21,144 nt of DNA from Proteobacteria bacterium SG_bin5 (GTDB lineage Bacteria > Pseudomonadota > Alphaproteobacteria > Sphingomonadales > Sphingomonadaceae): assembly GCA_002083475.1 (NCBI GenBank), contig LWDI01000034.1, positions 472 to 21,615 on the forward strand, in the 5' to 3' direction. The notes beneath the pieces are model-generated. The model made no database searches. It was not told the origin of the DNA and saw only the letters and a list, made by a program, of their open reading frames with translations. Below are positions 12,644 to 20,812 of this stretch, in pieces. The translations under genes and the position numbers were made by a program. Every line of letters starts with the position of its first letter. Positions within the stretch are counted from its first letter, which is position 1.

Positions 12644-14029
12644 TCAGCCGAGGAAGCCCAGGTTCCAGCTCGAGGGGTTATAATTGCCGATATTGGGCAG
12701 CACGGTCGCCATCTGCCCCGCGCTCACCCCGAACCAGCTGGCGAGCGTCGCCGCATATTGATCGACCGAGATGCTCGGCAGCAGCCGGCCCTGGCCGACG
12801 TCGTCCGGGGTATTGTTGCCGATCGCGGGCGGCGCGCCATAGAAGCGCCGCCCCTGCACCGCGCCGCCCAGCACGAAATGCATGCTCCCCCAGCCATGGT
12901 CCGAGCCATCGTCGTTCGAGGCGAGGGTGCGCCCGAAATCGGAGGCGGTGAAGGTCGTCACCCGATCGGCGACGCCCAGGGCGACGGTGGTATCGTAAAA
13001 ACCCTTCACGGCGGCGGCGACGGTGCCGAGCAGCCCGGGATGCTGCGCGACCAGATTGTCGTGCAAATCCCAGCCGCCGATCGAGACGAAGAACACCTGG
13101 CGCCGCGCGCCCAGCTCCTGGCTCACCGAGATCAGCCGCGCGACGATCTTGAGCTGATCGGCGAGGTTGCTCGTCGGGAACAGCGGGAAATTGGCCGCCG
13201 GGGCGCCGGCGAGCGCGCCATTGACTTGCGCATAGGTATCGAGCGCGCGCTTGCTGATCGTCGCATGTTCGCTCGCGAAGAGATTGGCGCTCGAGCCCGT
13301 CATCAGCGCGCGCAGCGTTTGCGCGGCCGTGGTCGAGCCGAACAGGCTGGCGCCGTTGTTGAGCAGCGCGATCGGCCCGGTGGTGCCGACCGAATATTGG
13401 ATCGCGGTGCGCCCGGTCATGAACACCGCGTTGCCGCTCGCATTGATGCAGGTCAGCGTCGATGCGCCATTGCCCGATTGCAGCAGATCGCCGATCCGCC
13501 CGCCCCAGCCCGAGGTCGCGCCTTCGGGGTTGGAGGCCTGCCAGAAGCTCTGCTGATCGTTATGGCTGAACAATTTGGGCGGCAGCCGCACCGAATTGGC
13601 TTGGTACTGCGCCTTGGTCGTCGGCTGGATGAGCGTGCCGACGTTCAGCACCACCGCCATCCGCCCCGCGCTCCAGATCGGCAAGAGCGGCGCGAGCGTG
13701 GGGGCGAGCGCATATTGCCGCCCGCCGGGAAGCGCGGTCGCCGGATCGAGCAGCGTCGCGGCCAGCGTGTCGCGGCCATGCGCCAGGTTCGCGCGTGCCG
13801 TCTGATAGAGATTATAGCTCGCCTGGTCATAGGGCGGCAGCGTGTTCGCATAATCATTGCCGCCGTAGAGGAACACGCAGACGAGCGCCTTGTAATCGGC
13901 CGAGGTCGCCGCCGCCGCCTCGCCGATCGCGGCGAGGTTCATCACGAACGGCCCCGCGCTCCCCGCCAGGCCGAGGGTGGCGGATCGCTTGAGGAAAGCA
14001 CGGCGCGATTGATCGGTGAGCGGCGTCAT
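12644..14029 (-). CDS. DUF1501 domain protein, Tat-exported
   Basis: A 461-residue exported protein of the DUF1501 family (alkaline-phosphatase-superfamily-like fold; biochemical role unknown). The N-terminus has a twin-arginine signal, SRRAFLKRS (8-16, R9-R10), a hydrophobic stretch and a likely cleavage after an AAAAT-type site near residue 42. The family opening VCVFLYGGNDYANTLPPYD follows at once. Near the C-terminus DFGRTLASNDDGSDHGWGS is the conserved block with candidate metal-binding Asp and His residues. The ATG is preceded by AAGGA at 6 nt. It starts 9 bp after the DUF1800 stop; this two-gene order is a recurring pair in Proteobacteria, so the proteins probably act together outside the cytoplasm. 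Confidence 0.92.
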   Translation of the reverse strand: MTPLTDQSRRAFLKRSATLGLAGSAGPFVMNLAAIGEAAAATSADYKALVCVFLYGGNDYANTLPPYDQASYNLYQTARANLAHGRDTLAATLLDPATALPGGRQYALAPTLAPLLPIWSAGRMAVVLNVGTLIQPTTKAQYQANSVRLPPKLFSHNDQQSFWQASNPEGATSGWGGRIGDLLQSGNGASTLTCINASGNAVFMTGRTAIQYSVGTTGPIALLNNGASLFGSTTAAQTLRALMTGSSANLFASEHATISKRALDTYAQVNGALAGAPAANFPLFPTSNLADQLKIVARLISVSQELGARRQVFFVSIGGWDLHDNLVAQHPGLLGTVAAAVKGFYDTTVALGVADRVTTFTASDFGRTLASNDDGSDHGWGSMHFVLGGAVQGRRFYGAPPAIGNNTPDDVGQGRLLPSISVDQYAATLASWFGVSAGQMATVLPNIGNYNPSSWNLGFLG

Positions 14030-14038
14030 GACGGTCCT

Positions 14039-15784
14039 TCAGCGCTGAACGAGATAATCGGGCGCGGCCATGGTGAGCAGGATCGCGGTGTAAGCGCGGT
14101 TGAGCGCGGCGTTGGTCGCGGTGGTGGGGATGCTGTCGACCGCCGCGCGGATCGCGGCGACCGTCGCCGCGCTCAGCTGATTGGCGGTGAGCAGCAGATT
14201 GACTTGATCGACCAAGGCGGCGCTGTCGTTCGCGATCGCGGTGAGCGCGCCGTAATTGGCGCGCACATCGTTGCCGATGCCGTTCTGGATCGCCGCCTGC
14301 ATATAGTTGACATAGGAGACCACCGTCAGCTCGTTGGTGATCTGGAATTCGGGCGCGACGAGCGCGGCGTTCGCGATCGCGGTGTTGGGCGGGGTATAGC
14401 CCGGGCGGAAGAAGTTGAACACCGAGGCGCTGCGCCCGAAGGATTGGCCGAGCCGGGTGGTGGTGCTCGAGGTGTCGCCGATCGGCCATAGCCCGCCCGC
14501 CGAGGTCGCGCCGAACGCGCGCGCCCAATTGGTCAAGCGGATCACCGGCTCGCGCAGCTTGCCCGCGCTCGTCGCGGTGAGCGTCGCGTCGCCGCGCGCC
14601 TCGCCGTCGAGCAGGATCGCGCGCACCGTCGCCAGCAGATCGCCGCGCACCCCCTGGCCATTATCGGCGAAGACGGCGGCGACGCGGCCGACATAAGCGG
14701 GCGAGGGGTTCGAGGTCACCAGCTTTTGGATCAGCTGGCGGGCGATGAAGGGCGGGACATTGGGGTGGTTGAAGATAGCGTCGAGCGCGATCCGCACCGC
14801 CGTCGCCCCGTCGCTGCCGGCGGGGACGGTCGCGCCGAGAAAGCTCGAAGCGCCGGTCTCGCGCGTGTTGTTGTTGAACACCAGCGAGCGGCGATAGCGA
14901 TCGGGCGTCGACTGATCGGTGCCGTCGAGCGCGAAGCCGGTGAAGACGCGCGCCAGTTGCGACACGTCGTTCTGGCTATAGGTTTCGATCGGCTGCCCGC
15001 CGTTCAGCTGGAGCGTGCCATCCATGTTGAGCCGGTAGAGCCCGAGCGTGAACAGCTGCATCAGCTCGCGCGCGTAATTCTCGTCGGGCACGGAACCAGT
15101 GGCTGCATTGGCGCGGCGATTGTTGAGATAGGTCAGGAAGCTCGCCATCGGCGCGCTGAAGGTGATGCGTTCCATCAAGGTGCGGAAATTGCCAAACGCA
15201 TTGTCGAGCAGAATGTCGAGCCACACCGCACCGGCAAACTGGCGCCAGCTGAGGTTCAGCCCCTCAACACCAATCACCATGATTTCCGACAAGGCCATGC
15301 CGACGCGCTGGCGCAGCTGACCAGGTTCGCTGATCATCTGGCGCCAGACGCTGTTGTCAAAGCCCTGGCTGTTGTTCTGGAAAGTGGTGGCGGTGTAGTT
15401 ATTGGCGACCAGCCAGTCCCAATGCGATGTGCGTGGCAGGGCGATCTGGCCGTCGATCCAGGCGCTGAACCCCATGGATTGCACAGACGCAATGTCGGCG
15501 CTCGTCGCCCCGAAGGTTGCCTGTTGCAGCAAACGGCTGGCCTGGGCGGCGGTGATAGGTGGCGGTGCCGGGGTGGGCGCTGGCGTCGGCGCGGGGGCGG
15601 GCGCGACCGAGACCGGCGCGCCGCCGCCTCCGCTTCCGCTGCATGCTGCGAGTGCGCCACCCGCAGCAAGCGCCAGGACCGACGCGCCGCTCAGCCGTGC
15701 GGGTACAGTGTCTGGATGATTTTCGACAACATCGAGCTCAGGGGCAGATGCTTCTGCCCCCGCATTCACCACGAAATCCGCCAT
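14039..15784 (-). CDS. DUF1800 domain protein, probable exported lipoprotein
   Basis: A 581-residue DUF1800 family protein of unknown reaction. Residues 31-48 form a hydrophobic segment ending LAAC (C48), a lipobox-like site, preceded by an unusually long polar stretch of about 30 residues. A Pro/Ala linker (about 60-76) leads into the family start, ASRLLQQATFGATSADI. The hallmark DENYARELMQLFTLGLY lies near residue 230, and FNFFRPGYTPP further on. The start ATG has AGGGGA ahead of it. It is co-transcribed with the DUF1501 gene. Oddly, the 5' part (about 15,100-15,780) has about 57-58% GC in the lines I counted against about 72-77% in the 3' part, so the gene may be a recombinant mosaic. Confidence 0.9.
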   Translation of the reverse strand: MADFVVNAGAEASAPELDVVENHPDTVPARLSGASVLALAAGGALAACSGSGGGGAPVSVAPAPAPTPAPTPAPPPITAAQASRLLQQATFGATSADIASVQSMGFSAWIDGQIALPRTSHWDWLVANNYTATTFQNNSQGFDNSVWRQMISEPGQLRQRVGMALSEIMVIGVEGLNLSWRQFAGAVWLDILLDNAFGNFRTLMERITFSAPMASFLTYLNNRRANAATGSVPDENYARELMQLFTLGLYRLNMDGTLQLNGGQPIETYSQNDVSQLARVFTGFALDGTDQSTPDRYRRSLVFNNNTRETGASSFLGATVPAGSDGATAVRIALDAIFNHPNVPPFIARQLIQKLVTSNPSPAYVGRVAAVFADNGQGVRGDLLATVRAILLDGEARGDATLTATSAGKLREPVIRLTNWARAFGATSAGGLWPIGDTSSTTTRLGQSFGRSASVFNFFRPGYTPPNTAIANAALVAPEFQITNELTVVSYVNYMQAAIQNGIGNDVRANYGALTAIANDSAALVDQVNLLLTANQLSAATVAAIRAAVDSIPTTATNAALNRAYTAILLTMAAPDYLVQR

Positions 15785-15825
15785 GAACAGTCCCCTGCGC
15801 TGCCCTCCCCAGGTGCAACATTGTT

Positions 15826-15852
15826 GTTATAGCGGGTACATGAACGCAATAA
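15826..15852 (-). promoter_or_regulatory. Possible promoter ahead of the DUF1800-DUF1501 genes
   Basis: On the minus strand TTATTG (15852-15847) and TATAAC (15831-15826) resemble -35 and -10 boxes, separated by 15 bp, shorter than the ideal 17. They lie in an AT-rich stretch about 45 bp before the DUF1800 ATG. The spacing makes this a weak prediction. Confidence 0.3.
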
Positions 15853-15876
15853 CAGCGGGGATAGTAAAAACCACAA

Positions 15877-17853
15877 TCACCCTGCGACAAATAGCCCGAT
15901 CCATAGGGTGCGCGGGGTGCCGAGATCGATCGAACCGGCGGCATTGCGCGTGACAATGGCGGCATCGCCCAGATTTTCGCCGCGCAGCGACAATTCGACT
16001 CCACGCAGCAAGGGCAGGCGTACCACCGCGTCAAGCGTGGTGGCGGGGGGCAGCGCGTCGGTCTGCAGGTCATCCTCGAACTGGCGGCCGGTGTGGCGCA
16101 GCGTGGCGGAGGCGGACCAGCGCCCGCGCGTCCAGCCCAGCGTCGCGCTCAGCGCATCGGCCGGGCTTTGCGCCGGGCGCCGGCCGTCGAGCGGGCCGCG
16201 CGCGACAACCCGGCTGTCATTATGTGCATAGCTGGCATTGAGCGACCACGCGCCGCGCCGCAGATCGAGCCCGATTTCCACCCCCCGCGCGTCAATCGCG
16301 GGCAGGTTCTGCCGCTGGCGCAGATTGGGGCCGATCGTGACATTGGCGATCGCGCCGTTCAGCCGGTTGACGAACCCGGTCACGCTGAACGTGATACCCC
16401 TCGCAGGGGTCAGCTCGATCCCCACCTCGGCACCGCGCAGCCTTTCCAGATCGAGCGCGGCATTGGCCTGGGTCGTCACCGGAAACACCACGAACGGGCG
16501 ATACAGCTCGTTGAGCGTCGGCAGGCGAAAGCCGGTATAGCCCGCCGCGCGCAGGGCGAGCGCTGGCAGCGGGCGCCAGAGCAGCCCCACCCGGCCGCTC
16601 ACCTCCGCCCCCTGCCGGTCGGCAAAGCCCCGCGCGGTGGCGGCGCCGGCGGGCGTGGTCTCGGTGAAAAAGCCGCCGGTGATCGCCCAGCGATCAACCC
16701 GCACGCCGCCGGTCAGCGTCAGCCGGCCCAGCACCCAGTCATCCTCGACATAGGCGCCGATCAGGCTGGTTGCCCCGCCCAGCGCGCGCCGCGCGTTGAC
16801 CGCGCCGGTGGGGGCATAGGCATCCTCCGGCGCCTGGCCCTGCGCGTAACGCCCATCCACCCCCAGCCGCAGCACATGGCCGCCACCGACCGGCGGGCGC
16901 AACTCCAGCTTGCCGCCCAGCCCCAGCGAGGGCGTCGCGCGCTGGTCCAGCGTCAGGCGGAAGCTGGTTGCCGAAATCACCCGGTTGCCGAAATCGCGCG
17001 CCTGCAGATAGGCCAGCGCTTCCACCTGCCAGCGCCCGCGATGCACCAGCCGCACGCTCGCATCCGCGCCTTGCGAGAAGCTGTCAGCGCCGGCGAAGCG
17101 CAGGGTGCGGTCGTCGCGGAACAGCGTCAGCCGCGCCTGCACCTCGCTCTGGGAGTCGATCGGCACCACCGCGCGCGCACCCAGCACCCAGTCCTGATAG
17201 CGGGCGCGCGCGCTCGCCGCCACGCGCTGGTCGGGCGGGGCAGTAAAAAAGCCGTCGCCGCGCTGCCACTGGCCGCTCAGCGCAAGCACGCCAGCACCGG
17301 GGCGCAGCGTGGCGCCGGCCGCCAGCCGCTGCGCATTGAAGCTGCCGAAATCGGCGCGCGCCGACAGCGCGGGCAGCTGGCCGAGTGCAGCACTATCCAG
17401 CGCGACCGTGCCGGTGAGCGCGCCAGCGCCGAACGCACCGGTGCCGCCGCCCCGCGTCACCTGCGCCGTGCTCAGCTGATCGCCAACCAGGGTGTTGAAC
17501 GGCACGAAGCCGAAAAACGGATCGGCAATCGGCACCCCGTCGAGCAGCACCAGCGCCCGGCTCGCGGCATTGCCGCCCAGCGCGCGCAGGGTGACCCCTT
17601 GCGCGGAAGGATTGGCGGAGCGACTGTCACTGCGGCGGAATTGCTGGAAGCCGGCGACATCGGCCAGCGCGGTTTCCACGCGCCCCGCCGCGTCGCCCGC
17701 CAGCCGATCGGCCCCAATCGTCACGGTGCCATAGGCCGGCGCCCCCGGCGGCGCGGGCAGCGGCGTGCCGCGCACCACCACGTCCGCGGGGTCTACGGTC
17801 TGGGCAAATGCCGGCAACGGGCACAATAGCAGGGCAACCGGCGCGTATCGCAT
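15877..17853 (-). CDS. TonB-dependent outer-membrane receptor
   Basis: A 658-residue outer-membrane beta-barrel that takes up a scarce ligand using TonB energy. The frame is open upstream to 18018, but I chose ATG 17853 because it yields a clean signal peptide (MRYAPVALLLCPLPAFA, then QT) and avoids overlap with the DUF2721 gene. A TonB-box-like DVVVRG follows at 24-29. The plug has ANPSAQGVTLRALGG and ALVLLDGVPIADPFFG, typical of cobalamin/siderophore receptors of the BtuB/FepA type. The barrel part contains the expected GYTGFRLPTLNELYRP block. The chain ends LWIGLFVAG, without the usual terminal aromatic residue. The ligand cannot be told. It begins 41 bp after the DUF2721 stop, so the two may be co-transcribed. 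Confidence 0.92.
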   Translation of the reverse strand: MRYAPVALLLCPLPAFAQTVDPADVVVRGTPLPAPPGAPAYGTVTIGADRLAGDAAGRVETALADVAGFQQFRRSDSRSANPSAQGVTLRALGGNAASRALVLLDGVPIADPFFGFVPFNTLVGDQLSTAQVTRGGGTGAFGAGALTGTVALDSAALGQLPALSARADFGSFNAQRLAAGATLRPGAGVLALSGQWQRGDGFFTAPPDQRVAASARARYQDWVLGARAVVPIDSQSEVQARLTLFRDDRTLRFAGADSFSQGADASVRLVHRGRWQVEALAYLQARDFGNRVISATSFRLTLDQRATPSLGLGGKLELRPPVGGGHVLRLGVDGRYAQGQAPEDAYAPTGAVNARRALGGATSLIGAYVEDDWVLGRLTLTGGVRVDRWAITGGFFTETTPAGAATARGFADRQGAEVSGRVGLLWRPLPALALRAAGYTGFRLPTLNELYRPFVVFPVTTQANAALDLERLRGAEVGIELTPARGITFSVTGFVNRLNGAIANVTIGPNLRQRQNLPAIDARGVEIGLDLRRGAWSLNASYAHNDSRVVARGPLDGRRPAQSPADALSATLGWTRGRWSASATLRHTGRQFEDDLQTDALPPATTLDAVVRLPLLRGVELSLRGENLGDAAIVTRNAAGSIDLGTPRTLWIGLFVAG

Positions 17854-17894
17854 CACGCGGCCATGCCCCAGCGTGGGAGCCGTCGCAACCGACC

Positions 17895-18356
17895 CTAGCT
17901 TCGCCTTTCCTCCAGAAGTTCCACGCGGATCTGCGTCGCGCGCAGCGACAGCCGCACCTCGATCATGAACATCGACAGGCCGCCGATCAGCAACAACATC
18001 GCGCCAATGAACAGCCACGCGACAAGCGTACCGATGTGCCAGTCCGCCAGTTCAGCAACGAAGAGCAACGCGACCAAAGCGCAAATGGCGATCGCGCTTG
18101 CCACGCACAGAAACAGCGACGCGTTGATGACCGCCATCCGCCGGTCGAGCTGGCGCAATTCGCGGACATGGCGGTCATGTTCCTGCCCGGTCGAGCGCGG
18201 GTGAAGCACTTCCAGTGCGCGGGCGCGATCGACAACACGACCCAGGCGCAGCGCAATCACGTTCAGGATCGCGCCCAATCCTGCAAGCAGGAACACAGGC
18301 CCCAACGACAGCTGGATCGTCTGGGCAATGGCAGTAACAGCAGGCGCGCTATCCAT
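17895..18356 (-). CDS. DUF2721 family membrane protein
   Basis: A 153-residue inner-membrane protein of the DUF2721 family, function unknown. The ATG at 18356 follows AAGGAG closely; a longer frame reaches 18395 but lacks support. The typical opening IAQTIQLSLGPVFLLAGLGAILNVIALRLGRVVDRAR contains the first membrane segment (about 14-36). A charged region with HDRHVRELRQLDRRM follows. Two further membrane segments (about 65-88 and 95-120) come before a charged C-terminus ending in RVELLEERRS. It lies just upstream of the TonB receptor gene on the same strand. Confidence 0.88.
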   Translation of the reverse strand: MDSAPAVTAIAQTIQLSLGPVFLLAGLGAILNVIALRLGRVVDRARALEVLHPRSTGQEHDRHVRELRQLDRRMAVINASLFLCVASAIAICALVALLFVAELADWHIGTLVAWLFIGAMLLLIGGLSMFMIEVRLSLRATQIRVELLEERRS

Positions 18357-18594
18357 ATCGCTCCTTGTGCCCTGCCGACCTGCGGCGTCAAGCACACCGT
18401 CTTCAGGAAGACCGCGATCGACCGACGATGAACGTCACTGGCTTGACGGGTGATGGCGTTTCCATGCCGTCGAGCAGTCTCGCATGGCGCCGTGAAGACC
18501 GCCAAACTGATCGGCAACGGGCACGGGAGGCGGCAGCCACTGCGGGCGAGCATAATGGCCGCCATGGTCGATATGTCGCATATCGGTGCGACAG
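18357..18594. other. Intergenic stretch without a recognisable gene
   Basis: Between the PNPOx-like gene and DUF2721, 238 bp hold no frame I can defend. The open frames crossing it are antisense or out-of-frame shadows of the neighbours. It contains the hairpin at 18569-18585 and must carry the DUF2721 promoter, for which I see no clear boxes. Confidence 0.6.
18569..18585 (-). terminator. Perfect 17-bp hairpin just after the PNPOx-like gene
   Basis: CGATATG (18569-18575) and CATATCG (18579-18585) flank a 3-nt TCG centre, starting 9 bp after the PNPOx-like stop. A second short palindrome, ATGGCcGCCAT (18555-18565), follows. There is no T-run, so this may be a weak terminator or instead a protein-binding dyad upstream of DUF2721. 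Confidence 0.35.
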
Positions 18595-19593
18595 CTATAC
18601 ATCGTCCGGATTTGCTGCGGCTTGCGACTGCGCCACTTCGGTCCAGCTTCCAGTGGCGAGCAAGCTGGGCGAGTGCCCGTCCTTACGCGCCGTCCAGCAC
18701 CAATCGAGCGCTGCTTCGCGCAGCACCATCGCTTCAGGCCGGAACGTCCATAGTCGCTGGGCCCCCTGGAATGCGCTGATCTCCGGGGAGTCGAGGATCA
18801 GCGACACGGCGCCGGTAAGCTGCAACAGGTCGCCGATCTCAAAATCAACGAAAACGAGCCCGGCTTTGGGCGTCAGCAGGAAATTGCCGAGCGTGTTGAA
18901 ATGGAGATTTCCCGCAAAATCGGGGATGGTAAGCAAGTCGTCGGCGCCGACCCGGACGAAACCGGCCTTGCCACCGCGATGCGATACATCGACTTGCCGA
19001 CCAGTATCGGTCGCATCGGTGTATGATGCGACAAAAAAGGTCTCTGCTGACTCGATCATCGCGCGTGCGCGACTGGTAAGGGAGTCACCCCTCACGGCCA
19101 TGCCCCCGCGATCCGGCCCGCGCTGTTCGATATCACGAAGCCGGATGTATTGCGGGCAGTTGCCGAAGCTATGCTCGACAGCAAGCGAAAAGCCGTTGGT
19201 GTCGCGACGGATGACGCGACCGTTCAGGCGATTGCGCCGCCGGGTGTGCAGTTCAATGCCGAGCATGCCCACCGCCGAACCATCGGCGAATCCGGGCGTC
19301 GCCGGGTCATCAGGGGACAGTGCGCAGCCAATGTCGAGCTGCTTCGGATCGGGCGCATGGGCGAAGCCAGGTTCTCCGCTCAATAACGTTGCCCATGCGT
19401 CTCCTGCCGCATCGACACTGCCGAACACGAGGAAGGGCAATTGGGCGAAGAACTGGCGATGCTGTTCCGGCATGAAGTTGCGGATGCCGCGGGGTCCGCT
19501 CACCGCCATGCGTTCGACAACGCCCAGACTCGCCTGAAGCCGACGTTCGCCCTCGTGCCACGGTTTCGGAACTGTCGGGATGCCAGGGTCCAT
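18595..19593 (-). CDS. Pyridoxamine 5'-phosphate oxidase-like flavin-nucleotide-binding protein
   Basis: A 332-residue cytoplasmic protein of the PNPOx-like split-barrel superfamily (COG3576-like), expected to bind FMN; substrate unknown. An N-terminal region (MPEQHRQFFAQLPFLVFGSVDAAGDAWATLLSG) resembles one split-barrel entry. The clearest match is in the second half: ETFFVASYTDATD, QVDVSHRGGKAGFVRV, LTIPDFAGNLHFNTLGNFL and DFEIGDLLQLTG, as in the COG3576-type proteins. I chose ATG 19593, with AAGGGA 9 nt upstream; an in-frame GTG at 19614 would add seven residues. It follows azoR by 57 bp on the same strand, so both flavoproteins are likely made together. Confidence 0.85.
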   Translation of the reverse strand: MDPGIPTVPKPWHEGERRLQASLGVVERMAVSGPRGIRNFMPEQHRQFFAQLPFLVFGSVDAAGDAWATLLSGEPGFAHAPDPKQLDIGCALSPDDPATPGFADGSAVGMLGIELHTRRRNRLNGRVIRRDTNGFSLAVEHSFGNCPQYIRLRDIEQRGPDRGGMAVRGDSLTSRARAMIESAETFFVASYTDATDTGRQVDVSHRGGKAGFVRVGADDLLTIPDFAGNLHFNTLGNFLLTPKAGLVFVDFEIGDLLQLTGAVSLILDSPEISAFQGAQRLWTFRPEAMVLREAALDWCWTARKDGHSPSLLATGSWTEVAQSQAAANPDDV

Positions 19594-19650
19594 GACGCTC
19601 AGTCCCTTGAGCACCCCGGCGCGGCCGCCACCGACCGCGCCGGAGAAAGG

Positions 19651-20280
19651 TTAACGTTTAGCCGCACTTCGGACAGCGGCGACAGCCTCGTCATAAGCGA
19701 TCTTGGTGTCGGCTTCGCTGCGCATCTTGCTGCCATAATACCAGAGGCTCGTCACATCGGTCACACCGGCAAATTCGAACCAGTCGGCAAGATATTGAGT
19801 CATGTAATCGGCGCCATATGTTTTTGGCAGGTTCGGCATATAAATTGCCGCGGTATGGATGGTTGTTACACGCTTGTTCTTCAACAAGCCCAGATAGCCT
19901 TTGTCAGGCTCAAAACCAAACAGCGTGCCGGGCATCGTCAAGACGTCAATATACTGCTTCAATTTGTAAGGGACACCGAAATTCCATAGCGGCGCAGCGA
20001 TGAGATATTCATCAGCCGAATTGAAACGATTGAAAACTTCGATCAGAGCGTCGTAGACTGTCCGTTGCTTTCCGTTCATTTCCGGTTCGCCGAAGAAAGA
20101 TACCTTGGCAGCAGCGGCATCCCCATCAAACTCAGGGAGGTCGGCCTGCCAGAGATCGATGATGTCGACTTCCAGGTCCGGATGCTCCTCGCGATACGCC
20201 GCAAGATACTCGTTCGCCAGGCGGATCGAGATCGATCGATCATCGCGGGGGGAGGCTTTCACAAACAGCAACTTGGTCAT
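19651..20280 (-). CDS. azoR: FMN-dependent NADH:quinone/azo oxidoreductase (AzoR family)
   Basis: A 209-residue flavodoxin-fold enzyme expected to use FMN and NAD(P)H for two-electron reduction of quinones or azo compounds. The opening MTKLLFVKASPRDDRSIS holds the FMN phosphate loop (10-18). The family block APLWNFGVPYKLKQYID (96-112) and the segment KRVTTIHTAA (about 136-145) are typical of AzoR. Length is normal for the family. AAGGA precedes the ATG by about 9 nt. One counted line (19801-19860) is only 28/60 G+C, far below the rest of the window, which hints at recent transfer. It sits 25 bp after the cupin gene within an operon-like run. The exact substrate is not evident. Confidence 0.88.
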   Translation of the reverse strand: MTKLLFVKASPRDDRSISIRLANEYLAAYREEHPDLEVDIIDLWQADLPEFDGDAAAAKVSFFGEPEMNGKQRTVYDALIEVFNRFNSADEYLIAAPLWNFGVPYKLKQYIDVLTMPGTLFGFEPDKGYLGLLKNKRVTTIHTAAIYMPNLPKTYGADYMTQYLADWFEFAGVTDVTSLWYYGSKMRSEADTKIAYDEAVAAVRSAAKR

Positions 20281-20305
20281 GAGGCAATATCCTTTGCTGG
20301 TTTCA

Positions 20306-20812
20306 TCAGTTGCGACCGGGGATGAAGAAGCTCTGGCCCTTCTTCAGCACATGACTGATCAGGATGGTCACCGGGGCCTGCCGGTCAGGGTTGCGGAACA
20401 GCAGGTGGGGGATGTGGGCGTGATCCTGGAAACTGTCGCCGGCTTTCAGGGTTTGCATCGGTTCGCCGTCATACTGAGAGTGGGCAACACCGCCGAGCAC
20501 ATAGTTCAACCCAACCACGGGATGATGGTGCACGGGCACGATGATGCCCGGCGGGAACCTATCCAGGATCAGTTCGAACAGATTGCCGTCGGAATCTTCA
20601 TGACGCTCAAGCAGCGTTCGGATGATGCCTTCCGGCGACGACGTGGTTCGCTCTGCGGGAAGCTGCCGCGCGGCGATTGGCCTTGCCGAAAGGATCGTGG
20701 CGGCCCCCGCGAGGCCGCCCAGCACCAGGCGACGACCGAGATCGACCTCCGCCTGAGCCAGTGCCGCTTCGGCCGGAAGCGAAAGCCCTTTGCCGACCGG
20801 TCCTCGCCGCAT
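20306..20812 (-). CDS. Cupin domain protein with N-terminal hydrophobic segment
   Basis: A 168-residue single-domain cupin. The ATG (20812-20810) overlaps the hydrolase stop as TGATG; a GTG one codon earlier is also possible. Residues about 28-48 (RRLVLGGLAGAATILSARPIAA) follow two arginines and look like an export signal or membrane anchor, although they start some 25 residues in. The cupin core begins at FPPGIIVPVHHHP, where the HHH (95-97) would bind metal, but the glutamate usual in cupin motif 1 is absent (VVGLNYVLGG follows). Motif 2 is AGDSFQDHAHIPHLLFRN. Function unknown; it may handle a small oxidised substrate with its redox neighbours. Confidence 0.83.
   Translation of the reverse strand: MRRGPVGKGLSLPAEAALAQAEVDLGRRLVLGGLAGAATILSARPIAARQLPAERTTSSPEGIIRTLLERHEDSDGNLFELILDRFPPGIIVPVHHHPVVGLNYVLGGVAHSQYDGEPMQTLKAGDSFQDHAHIPHLLFRNPDRQAPVTILISHVLKKGQSFFIPGRN

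Noticed and set aside
16093..17829. Plus-strand open frame of 578 codons antisense to the TonB receptor
   Set aside because: Low-complexity product with no domain; the minus strand has signal peptide, plug and barrel motifs.
17854..18018. N-terminal extension of the TonB receptor frame
   Set aside because: It overlaps the 3' end of DUF2721 out of frame, and the internal ATG at 17853 starts a proper signal peptide.
18365..19537. Plus-strand open frame of 390 codons covering the PNPOx-like gene
   Set aside because: Ser/Arg-rich product without family features, while the minus strand encodes conserved PNPOx-like motifs and has a ribosome binding site.
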